A stretch of 10,037 nt of DNA from Caldisericota bacterium (GTDB lineage Bacteria; Caldisericota; Caldisericia; Cryosericales; Cryosericaceae), in NCBI GenBank assembly GCA_022710025.1, contig JAKLHS010000016.1:1-10037 (forward strand), written 5' to 3'. Made by a program: the position numbers and the translations under genes. Below the pieces are notes generated by a model. The model did no database searches and was not told the DNA's origin. It saw only the letters and a program-made list of their open reading frames with translations. How positions within the stretch are numbered: the stretch's first letter is position 1; the number at the start of each line of letters is the position of its first letter. Positions 4,750 through 10,037 of the stretch are shown here, piece by piece.

Positions 4750-6819
4750 TTACCGTCGCTTCGCGGCAGCCTTTGTTGACGGCTTCTTCTGTACCTTCCC
4801 CGAACCAGGCTTGAGGTAGGTATCCATCCACCGACAGATACTCTGCAGACGATCAATGCGCCGATCCGTACGACCGGTCCTGGAAAGCCCGTGCGGCTCC
4901 TCTGGGAAGACCACGAATTCGCTCGGCACCCCATGATACTTGAGGGCGGTGAAAACCTGCTGGCCCTGTTCCAATGCACATCGAAGGTCCATCTCGTTGT
5001 GGAGGACCATGGTCGGCGTCGTCGCGTTGCCGAGGTACTTTACCGGGGAACGGTCCCACAGGACGTCGATGCTTTCCTGCGGCGGTTTGCAGCCGTGTGG
5101 CAATTGGAACATCCAATTGAGATCGCTGGTGCCCCACATGCTGATGAGATTGCTGACGCTTCGTTGCGTCGCAGCTGCAGCGAAGCGATGCGTGTGGCCG
5201 ATGATCCAGTTCGTCATGTACCCGCCGTAGCTGCCACCGGTCACACCCATGTGCGCGTGGTCGATGTACGGCTTCTTCTCGACCAGGTCCGTCCAGTCCA
5301 TGAGATCGTCGAAATCTACTGTTCCCCAGCGCCCCCAGATAGCCCGTTCATGTTCCTCCCCGTATCCCGACCCACCCCGTGGATTGCTGAAGTACACAAC
5401 GTACCCCTGTGCAGCAAGGTAGTAGAATTCGTGCATGAACAGGTATCCATACTGGTCCTGCGGCCCTCCGTGAATCTCCAGGATGGATGGGTATTTTCTC
5501 TTCGGGTCGAAACCCGGCGGCGTCAGTATCCAACCCTGTAGATCATGTCCATCGCGAGACCGGAACCAAACTTCCTCGACCTTGCCCAGATCCAGCGTCG
5601 CCAGCAGCTCCTGATTGAGATGAGTCACCTGCCGTGTCCTGCCCGATTCCATGTCCCGTACCCACAGCTGGCCCGGGTCGGTCATGGTGCCGAAGAAATA
5701 CGCCATCGTCTCCTGAGCTCTGTCGAGTGTGAATGTGCCGACGCATCCCGGCTCGTCGATGACCGTATACAGCGTTCCATCGTCCACAGCGATCGCCATC
5801 AGCTTTCCACGGCCATGTTCGGAGACTTGGAAGTAGATGACCTTGCCGTCTGCTGACCACGTGGGAGGCATCATAAGACCGGCGCCTACGTCATTCAGTG
5901 TCGAACAGCCGACCGAGAGGTCGTATGCCCGCGTGAGACTGCGCGCAGGGCTTTTCCCATCAACATCCACGACCCACAGCTCTATGTTCTGCCACCATTG
6001 ATTGCAGTCCCTCGGCCCGATATAGCAGAGTCGCGTCCCATCCGGAGAGAAAACGGGGGCATCCTTGCCGGCAACCGGCGTCGGAATCAAGCGAGGGGTG
6101 CCGCCGGTCGACGGCATGACGAAGATGTCGATCAGGTCCGGCTCCAAGTCCGGATCCGGTCTGTGATTGCTGCAGAAAGCGATCCATTTGCCGCCGGGAG
6201 ACCAGGATGCGCTTCCCTCGTCCCAGAGATCGCCCGTCGTCAGCTCAAGCGTTTTCCCGGTAGCGACGTCGACCGTGATGAGGTGCTTCCTCTGGTGTCC
6301 ATACCATCCTTCACCGTCGAACCGGTAAAACAGTCTGGTGTAGTGGCGCGATACGGTACCCAACTTCTTCTTCTGTTCGTCTGCCTCACGATCGATCACT
6401 TCCTGGTCTTTCTTCGTGAATCCCAGCAGCAGTTTGGTTCCGTCAGGAGACCAGGAAATCTCGGAGATGTCTCCCTTGAGGTCCGTCAGACGTCGTGCCT
6501 CCCCTCCGTTGGCGCTGATAAGGTAAACTTGAGCTCCTTCGCCTTCCTTGCGCGTCGAAAGGAACGCCACTGTCGTTCCATCCGGCGACCACCGGGGTAA
6601 TACGTCGTTCTGATCCCCCTGTGTGAACTGCCATTCAGAGGAACCGCCGGCATCGATCATCCACAGGTTTGCATATTTCTTCTCTGTTTTCTGATCCACT
6701 CGCTGAACCCCGTAGACAACGCGCCGGCCATCCGGCGACAATCGAGCATCGGTGATCAGTTGAAGACGATACAGATCCTGCGCCTCGACGGGGCGCAGTG
6801 CAGTCAGTGCTTGTTTCAT
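4750..6819 (-). CDS. S9 family serine peptidase (prolyl oligopeptidase / acylaminoacyl-peptidase type)
   Basis: A 689-residue enzyme. The N-terminal part (about residues 15-400) has repeated WSPDGT / FSPDGT / WSPGGK / WSADGK turns typical of a WD40-like beta-propeller (PD40 repeats) that limits access to the active site. The C-terminal part (about 415-670) is an alpha/beta hydrolase with oxyanion region LEIHGGP (447-453), nucleophile Ser530 in GGSYGGY, Asp611 in NEMDLRC and His643 in EEPHG, completing the triad. Such enzymes cleave short peptides or release acylated N-terminal residues. No signal peptide is seen, so it is probably cytoplasmic. The open frame extends to 6942, but the ATG at 6819 has GGAGG four bases upstream and begins the homologous sequence. 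The C-terminus is a Lys/Arg-rich tail (KVQKKPSTKAAAKRR). The exact substrate cannot be told. Confidence 0.94.
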   Translation of the reverse strand: MKQALTALRPVEAQDLYRLQLITDARLSPDGRRVVYGVQRVDQKTEKKYANLWMIDAGGSSEWQFTQGDQNDVLPRWSPDGTTVAFLSTRKEGEGAQVYLISANGGEARRLTDLKGDISEISWSPDGTKLLLGFTKKDQEVIDREADEQKKKLGTVSRHYTRLFYRFDGEGWYGHQRKHLITVDVATGKTLELTTGDLWDEGSASWSPGGKWIAFCSNHRPDPDLEPDLIDIFVMPSTGGTPRLIPTPVAGKDAPVFSPDGTRLCYIGPRDCNQWWQNIELWVVDVDGKSPARSLTRAYDLSVGCSTLNDVGAGLMMPPTWSADGKVIYFQVSEHGRGKLMAIAVDDGTLYTVIDEPGCVGTFTLDRAQETMAYFFGTMTDPGQLWVRDMESGRTRQVTHLNQELLATLDLGKVEEVWFRSRDGHDLQGWILTPPGFDPKRKYPSILEIHGGPQDQYGYLFMHEFYYLAAQGYVVYFSNPRGGSGYGEEHERAIWGRWGTVDFDDLMDWTDLVEKKPYIDHAHMGVTGGSYGGYMTNWIIGHTHRFAAAATQRSVSNLISMWGTSDLNWMFQLPHGCKPPQESIDVLWDRSPVKYLGNATTPTMVLHNEMDLRCALEQGQQVFTALKYHGVPSEFVVFPEEPHGLSRTGRTDRRIDRLQSICRWMDTYLKPGSGKVQKKPSTKAAAKRR

Positions 6820-6823
6820 GAGA

Positions 6824-6828
6824 CCTCC
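6824..6828 (-). promoter_or_regulatory. Ribosome binding site of the S9 peptidase gene
   Basis: GGAGG on the minus strand, 4 bases before the ATG at 6819. It selects this start over the 41-codon longer frame, whose extra residues (QGVQSTIPVTAGTGRKRRR...) show no domain or signal peptide. Confidence 0.65.
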
Positions 6829-6889
6829 GCTATTTCGTTGTCGGCACGGGAGTCTGCGACGCTTCCGCCCGGTTCCCGCCGTCACCGGT

Positions 6890-6895
6890 ATTGTA
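6890..6895 (-). promoter_or_regulatory. Possible -10 element for the S9 peptidase gene
   Basis: Minus-strand TACAAT in the 129-base gap after the metallophosphoesterase gene. No acceptable -35 lies 16-18 bases upstream, so this is weak; the peptidase may instead be read through from the upstream gene. The same gap holds a perfect 10-bp palindrome GATACGTATC at 6915-6924. Confidence 0.25.
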
Positions 6896-6948
6896 CTCTG
6901 AACTCCCTGTCTGCGATACGTATCAGGATGCGCTGCCGGCACGTTGTC

Positions 6949-7800
6949 CTACTGTTCGTCTGCTTCCGCCGTCAACGTGATCATCGTCATTTCGGGGCGA
7001 CACAGGAATCGCACCGGGATGTGACTCGTCCCGATACCCGCATTGACATAGAACGATGCCTGTCCGATATGGTAAAGACCGCTTGCATACCTCGTTCCAT
7101 ATCTCGAAGGCACGAGCACAGCACCAACAAACGGCAGACGGACCTGACCACCATGCGTATGTCCCGCCAGCACCAGGCGAACCTGCGGTCGCGCAGACAG
7201 CTCGATGAAATCCTCCGGAGCATGCGTCAGGACCACCGCTGCGCTCGTGTCGGGAACCCCGCGGAACGTCGCATCAAGGTCTGCGTACCCGAAGTAAGGA
7301 TCGTCGGTCCCGGCAAGCCAGATCGAAGCCCCCTGACGTCGCAGCTCGATGTTCTCGTTCACTAGGACGGTAGCTCCCGCCCGGCGGAATGTGTCGTCCC
7401 ATCTCTGCATCGCGCAGGGCGAGGAAAATGCCCGATGATCCCAGTTGCCGCGCACCATGTACACTGGAGCAGTTGCAATATGGCACAGCTCTTCTATGTA
7501 TTCTGCACATGCCTCGATATCGGAAGATCGATCCACGAGGTCCCCCGTGACAACGACAATGTCCGGATGCTCGGAATGCAGAAGCATCGGGATCCTGTCA
7601 AGAACGGCAGTTCGTCCATGGTAGTGCAGATCCGAGATCTGGGCGATTCGGAAACCGTCGAACGCGGCCGGAAGGTCATGAAGCGATGGCGTGAGTCGTC
7701 TGATCTGAAGCATGCCGGGTTCCACGAGAAACCCGTCCACTGCTGCGACCACCGCCATACCGACGATTCCCCCCGTGATCCAACGCCAGTTTCTGCTCAT
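6949..7800 (-). CDS. Membrane-anchored metallophosphoesterase (YkuE/YaeI-like)
   Basis: A 283-residue calcineurin-like phosphoesterase. All metal-binding motifs are visible: SDLHYHG (residues 56-62; Asp57 and His59), TGDLVD (85-90; Asp87), GNWDH (118-122; Asn119 with His122), VLTHAPED (His193) and GHTHGGQVRLP (213-223; His214 and His216). A hydrophobic segment at about residues 8-26 follows MSRNWRW and should be an uncleaved anchor or signal peptide, placing the enzyme on the outer face of the membrane. Relatives such as YaeI and YkuE act on phosphodiesters or lipid-linked phosphates; the substrate here is unknown. The ATG at 7800 has AGGAGG four bases upstream; the frame extends ten codons further. 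The gene ends 129 bases before the S9 peptidase. Confidence 0.92.
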   Translation of the reverse strand: MSRNWRWITGGIVGMAVVAAVDGFLVEPGMLQIRRLTPSLHDLPAAFDGFRIAQISDLHYHGRTAVLDRIPMLLHSEHPDIVVVTGDLVDRSSDIEACAEYIEELCHIATAPVYMVRGNWDHRAFSSPCAMQRWDDTFRRAGATVLVNENIELRRQGASIWLAGTDDPYFGYADLDATFRGVPDTSAAVVLTHAPEDFIELSARPQVRLVLAGHTHGGQVRLPFVGAVLVPSRYGTRYASGLYHIGQASFYVNAGIGTSHIPVRFLCRPEMTMITLTAEADEQ

Positions 7801-7833
7801 ACGTCCTCCTCTCTCTGCTTGGTTGAACAAGTA

Positions 7834-7839
7834 AGTATA
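7834..7839 (-). promoter_or_regulatory. Possible -10 element for the metallophosphoesterase gene
   Basis: Minus-strand TATACT, about 35 bases before the ATG at 7800 and after the ferritin-gene terminator. A new promoter is expected here, but no TTGACA-like -35 lies at a proper distance. Confidence 0.35.
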
Positions 7840-7902
7840 CCGCTACCTTGACTGATCCGATTGCCCCCTCTCACCCCGCAAGCACTACCATCCAGACAAC
7901 GG

Positions 7903-7924
7903 AAAAGCGCCGGTCTCCCGGCGC
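7903..7924 (-). terminator. Intrinsic terminator of the bacterioferritin gene
   Basis: Minus-strand GCGCCGG, GAGA loop, CCGGCGC, then TTTT. Seven G-C pairs closed by a GNRA-type tetraloop and a T-run, starting 28 bases after the stop codon at 7953. Confidence 0.85.
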
Positions 7925-7952
7925 CGTGATGGACCAGCTTGCTTCGCAGTGG

Positions 7953-8372
7953 TCATACCTCTTCCAGCAGACTCTGGAAAGTGTCATGGTGCTGTTCTTC
8001 ATCCTCCAGAATCTCGGTAAACAGGTGCGCGGTCGTCAAGTCCCCCTCTCGGGTGGCAAGGGCTATTATTTCCTTGTACATGGAGATCGTCTTTTCCTCA
8101 GCCTTCATATCGGTGGTCAGCATATCTCGCAGGGAGGTTCCCACCGTGATCGGCTCAGGTTTGGTCGTCGGCGTTCCACCAAGATAAAACAGTCGCTCGG
8201 CGATGGCTTCCGCGTGTTTCATTTCTTCCACGCCGATCTTCTCAAACTCGTCTTTGACCGAAAAATGTTTGACGCCCTTCCACTCGACGTGTTGCCACAT
8301 GTACTGGACTGCGACCTGAAGCTCACCGGCAATAGCTCCATTCAGCATGTCAAGCAGCTTTTTGGATGCCAT
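7953..8372 (-). CDS. Bacterioferritin-like di-iron protein
   Basis: A 139-residue four-helix ferritin-like protein. All six di-iron ligands of bacterioferritin have counterparts by hand alignment with E. coli Bfr: Glu17 (AGELQ), Glu50 and His53 (EEMKHAE), Glu92 (MKAEEK), Glu125 and His128 (EDEEQHH). Met51 occupies the place of the haem-ligating Met52 of Bfr. Full-length Bfr is about 155-160 residues; this one lacks the C-terminal fifth helix. It could store iron, protect against peroxide or act as a small ferroxidase; a Dps-like role is less likely given the intrasubunit ligand set. The ATG at 8372 has AAAGGAG upstream. It is a single-gene unit with its own promoter and terminator, placed between two ribosome-related units. 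Confidence 0.9.
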   Translation of the reverse strand: MASKKLLDMLNGAIAGELQVAVQYMWQHVEWKGVKHFSVKDEFEKIGVEEMKHAEAIAERLFYLGGTPTTKPEPITVGTSLRDMLTTDMKAEEKTISMYKEIIALATREGDLTTAHLFTEILEDEEQHHDTFQSLLEEV

Positions 8373-8484
8373 GCAGACTCCTTTCTGCAGAGCTGGGCAA
8401 ACCCCCAGCCTCTGCCAGCGCTCCGGCGATCCACGAGACGTTCCTGGATCGCGATTGACCTCGAGTATGACCGGAATGCATCTA

Positions 8485-8497
8485 TGTCAAGCTGACA
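8485..8497. promoter_or_regulatory. TGTCA-N3-TGACA inverted repeat, possible operator of the bacterioferritin gene
   Basis: A perfect 5-base inverted repeat with a 3-base spacer that spans the predicted transcription start (about 8492). The same TTGACA/TTGTCA half-sequence occurs at the -35 (8523-8528), so three half-sites lie in 44 bases. A regulator responding to iron or oxidants would be the natural candidate, but the sequence is not a recognisable Fur box. Confidence 0.4.
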
Positions 8498-8498
8498 A

Positions 8499-8528
8499 AC
8501 TATACTTCGCAATGCTTATTCTTGTCAA
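8499..8528 (-). promoter_or_regulatory. Sigma70-type promoter of the bacterioferritin gene
   Basis: Minus-strand TTGACA (8528-8523), an 18-base spacer and TATAGT (8504-8499). The -35 is the full consensus and the -10 has five of six matches. It starts 14 bases after the preceding terminator. The leader to the ATG at 8372 would be about 120 bases and holds no structure I recognise. A second TTGACA (8490-8485) followed by CATACT-like bases is a weaker alternative. Confidence 0.8.
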
Positions 8529-8536
8529 GCGACCCA

Positions 8537-8568
8537 TAAAAAAGGGCAGGACGCACGCGTCCTGCCCT
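8537..8568 (-). terminator. Intrinsic terminator of the ffh-rpsP-khpA-ylqD unit
   Basis: Minus-strand AGGGCAGGACG, a four-base loop, CGTCCTGCCCT, with five further T and then A: an 11-pair G+C-rich stem with a T-run. It begins 25 bases after the ylqD stop and clearly ends this operon before the bacterioferritin promoter. Confidence 0.93.
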
Positions 8569-8593
8569 GAAGATCGACGATGCTTGGGTAGTC

Positions 8594-8998
8594 CTAGTCG
8601 ATTGATAGTATGACACCATCCTGGACCAGGATCGATGTCGAGCTGACCTTCTGAAACAGGTTGTCTCCGACTTTCACCTCGACTGTCCCCTCAAGCGCTC
8701 CCTGCACGTACACCGAACCGAGCTCCAGCTTGGCAACTTCAGCTTTCTTCGCCTGCAGCTCCGTCACCATCTGTTCTTGCTTAGTCTTCTCGTCCTGAAG
8801 CTGCACCTTGACCAGCTCATCATATTGTCCGGCACCTGCGCGGAGAATGACCTGTGACAATGACGACTTGAGCTTCTCAAGGTTCTGCTTGGCGCCGGCC
8901 TCGGCCGACTCAAGGTCCTTGAGGTAGTTGTCTTTAAACGGCTGAGTCACGACGGTTTTGATGATGACGTTCTGTTTCATCCATACGCTCGTTGCCAT
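8594..8998 (-). CDS. ylqD: YlqD family protein
   Basis: A 134-residue protein recognised as YlqD-like from its position directly after khpA and its build. There is a short beta-type N-terminus (KQNVIIKTVVTQPFK), then a long charged Lys/Glu/Gln-rich helical region with coiled-coil character (about residues 25-92), then a beta-rich C-terminus (LGSVYVQGALEGTVEVKVGDNLFQKV...). The function of the family is unknown; linkage to rpsP-khpA suggests a translation-related role, which is inference. The ATG at 8998 follows the khpA stop by five bases with AGAGGAA close by. A second ATG at 8980 (MKQNVII) matches the usual family start and remains possible. It is the last gene of its operon. Confidence 0.78.
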   Translation of the reverse strand: MATSVWMKQNVIIKTVVTQPFKDNYLKDLESAEAGAKQNLEKLKSSLSQVILRAGAGQYDELVKVQLQDEKTKQEQMVTELQAKKAEVAKLELGSVYVQGALEGTVEVKVGDNLFQKVSSTSILVQDGVILSID

Positions 8999-9003
8999 TT
9001 CCT

Positions 9004-9276
9004 CTACTGCTCCTCTCCCAGGTCGCTCTCAGCTTGTTCGTCGCTCATGCTGTCGATCTGTACCGTGGCGCTTTTTCCACTACGCGCAGAGGCCGCACGT
9101 ACGATCGTCCGGATGGCCTGCGCGGTTCGACCCTGCTTGCCGATGACCTTGCCTGTGTCCCTGGCACCTACTTTGATCTCGTAGACAACAGTCTGATCGC
9201 TGTCAAACTCACTGACAACGACCTCCTCAGGATTCTCGACGAGAGCCTTGACGATAGCCTCAACCAGTTGTTTCAC
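9004..9276 (-). CDS. khpA: KH-domain RNA-binding protein KhpA (YlqC)
   Basis: A 90-residue protein with one KH domain. The N-terminal helix VEAIVKALVENPEEV (residues 5-19) precedes KVGARDTGKVIGKQGRTAQAIRTIV, which carries the GKQG loop (the KH GxxG motif, 46-49). KhpA is a small RNA-binding protein that pairs with KhpB/Jag in Gram-positive bacteria and influences RNA levels and cell elongation. Typical members have about 76 residues; this one adds an acidic tail (DSMSDEQAESDLGEEQ). The start is GTG at 9276, with a modest AGGGAAG upstream. It lies 29 bases after rpsP, the usual neighbour. Confidence 0.95.
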   Translation of the reverse strand: MKQLVEAIVKALVENPEEVVVSEFDSDQTVVYEIKVGARDTGKVIGKQGRTAQAIRTIVRAASARSGKSATVQIDSMSDEQAESDLGEEQ

Positions 9277-9305
9277 GGCGAGCTTCCCTGTCTGCTCAGA
9301 CTGCC

Positions 9306-9575
9306 TTACTTGGCGTCCTTGGCTGCGACGGACTTCTGCCAGACTCCGGCGCGCTTGAACAGGTTTCGGACGGAATCTGTCGGCTGAGCACCTTCTGCGA
9401 GCCAGTACAGGACTCTTTCCTCGCTGAGCTCGATCTTTGGTTCCTTGAGCATCGGATCGTAGTAACCGAGCGTTTCGATGACAGCTCCGTTTGTCGGCTT
9501 CTTTCTGTCGAGAACGACAAATCGGTAATGAGCCTGATGTTTCGTGCCAGTTCGTGAAAGCTTGATGCTAACCAT
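9306..9575 (-). CDS. rpsP: 30S ribosomal protein S16
   Basis: An 89-residue S16 of normal length, which helps assemble and stabilise the 30S body. Conserved parts: MVSIKLSRTGTKHQAHYRFVV (start), DRKKPTNGAVIETLGYYDP (residues 23-41), and the C-terminal WLAEGAQPTDSVRNLFKRAGVW. The frame is open eleven codons further upstream into ffh. The ATG at 9575 is chosen because AGGAGG lies four bases before it and S16 homologues begin with MVxIRL/IKL. It follows ffh after 29 bases, the standard ffh-rpsP order. Confidence 0.97.
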   Translation of the reverse strand: MVSIKLSRTGTKHQAHYRFVVLDRKKPTNGAVIETLGYYDPMLKEPKIELSEERVLYWLAEGAQPTDSVRNLFKRAGVWQKSVAAKDAK

Positions 9576-9579
9576 GTTT

Positions 9580-9585
9580 CCTCCT
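9580..9585 (-). promoter_or_regulatory. Ribosome binding site of rpsP
   Basis: Consensus AGGAGG on the minus strand, 4 bases before the ATG at 9575. It decides that start over the ATG-less longer frame reaching 9608. Confidence 0.75.
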
Positions 9586-9604
9586 GTTGCGCTGCCTGCG
9601 AGTA

Positions 9605-10037
9605 TCAAAATCCCGGGAGGCCGAATCCCCCGGCGTGCTTGTTGTTGGCCATCTTCGCCATGCGGCTGAACAGCTCAAATTGCTTGAGCATCCTGTTGAT
9701 GTCCGTAACTTCAACACCTGCTCCCCGCGCTATACGCCGCCTCCGCGACGCGTTCAGGATACCAGGACTACGCCTCTCGGCATCAGTCATGGAATCGATG
9801 ATAGCGGTGAATCGCTTCGCGATACCCTCGTCGACAGTCGCTCCCTTGGGGAGCATATTGGCGGGAAGACTCTCAAGCATTTTATTTATACCACCAACCT
9901 GGGCTATTTCAAGCAGCTGATCCCGGAGATCGTAAAGGTCGAATTTCCCCGTTTGTGCTTTTCTGACGACCTCCTTCACGTCGGCCCGGGATTGCGCTTC
10001 GTCATACCTCTTCAGTAACCCCTGGATGTCGCCATAG
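9605..10037 (-). CDS. ffh: Signal recognition particle protein Ffh, C-terminal M domain (cut by window edge)
   Basis: The last 144 codons of the SRP GTPase Ffh, which binds signal sequences emerging from the ribosome together with SRP RNA. Only the methionine-rich M domain is here. Visible parts are YGDIQGLLKRYDEA near the edge, KAQTGKFDLYDLRDQLLEIAQVGGINKMLESLP (the KGxFxLxDFxxQ-like segment) and the SRP-RNA-binding region RRRRIARGAGVEVTDINRMLKQFELFSRMAKM, equivalent to the family's SRxxRIAxGSG...VNxLLKxF motif. GAG replaces the common GSG. The protein ends AGGFGLPGF, short and Gly-rich as usual. The GTPase NG domain lies outside the window. Confidence 0.96.
   Translation of the reverse strand, partial: YGDIQGLLKRYDEAQSRADVKEVVRKAQTGKFDLYDLRDQLLEIAQVGGINKMLESLPANMLPKGATVDEGIAKRFTAIIDSMTDAERRSPGILNASRRRRIARGAGVEVTDINRMLKQFELFSRMAKMANNKHAGGFGLPGF

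Noticed and set aside
4891..5541. A plus-strand open frame of 216 codons
   Set aside because: It is wholly antisense to the catalytic domain of the S9 peptidase and has no family resemblance.
6915..6924. Perfect 10-bp palindrome GATACGTATC between the metallophosphoesterase and peptidase genes
   Set aside because: Too short to separate from chance in a 129-base gap, and there is no good promoter beside it. Not raised to a finding.
6820..6942. N-terminal extension of the S9 peptidase
   Set aside because: The extra 41 residues have no signal peptide or domain, and GGAGG sits just before the ATG at 6819.
7848..8495. A plus-strand open frame of 215 codons opposite the bacterioferritin gene
   Set aside because: It covers the terminator and promoter region of that gene and shows no domain; the minus-strand gene explains the region.
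1..10037. Mobile element, CRISPR array, tRNA or defence system
   Set aside because: No transposase, integrase, regularly spaced repeats, tRNA-like cloverleaf or defence domain was seen. The gaps are short and explained by promoters and hairpins.

Overview
The window looks like a bacterial chromosome segment (by eye about 55% G+C) with every convincing gene on the minus strand, so transcription runs from high to low coordinates. The core is the conserved translation and secretion neighbourhood: ffh, rpsP, khpA, ylqD, trmD, rplS, lepB, rnhB, yraN. The ffh-rpsP-khpA-ylqD order and the short single-anchor signal peptidase recall Firmicutes-type genomes. The extra SPOUT-type RNA methyltransferase beside trmD is a feature I associate with several deep-branching bacterial groups. 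The phylum cannot be fixed from this window. Strong AGGAGG-type ribosome binding sites, several TTG starts and sigma70-like promoters are common here.

Layout in transcription order. (A) 10037-8543: 3' end of ffh, then rpsP, khpA and ylqD, closed by a strong intrinsic terminator. (B) 8528-7903: a bacterioferritin-like gene with its own promoter and intrinsic terminator. (C) 7839-4699: a membrane-anchored metallophosphoesterase and a large S9-family serine peptidase, ending in a perfect 17-bp inverted repeat. (D) 4689-3319: trmD and, overlapping it by 8 bp, a second SPOUT-superfamily RNA methyltransferase (PF09936-like), again followed by a hairpin. (E) 3248-1177: a good promoter, rplS, lepB, rnhB and yraN, with a hairpin between lepB and rnhB. 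(F) 1118-1: a near-consensus promoter, a 22-bp near-palindrome just downstream of it, then an ABC transporter ATPase and the start of its permease (ATGA overlap), cut by the window edge.

Together the core genes serve translation (S16, L19, tRNA m1G37 modification, an RNA-binding KH protein), co-translational targeting and export (SRP Ffh, signal peptidase I) and nucleic-acid housekeeping (RNase HII, YraN). Units B and C are unrelated accessory genes sitting where rimM would normally lie between ylqD and trmD. rimM is absent from the window, and so is ylqF/rbgA between lepB and rnhB. No mobile element, CRISPR array, tRNA or rRNA was seen, and no intergenic gap exceeds about 225 bp. The most interesting leads are the uncharacterised methyltransferase coupled to trmD, two operator-like palindromes at promoters, and a possibly leaderless trmD mRNA. 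The window is otherwise largely ordinary housekeeping DNA.
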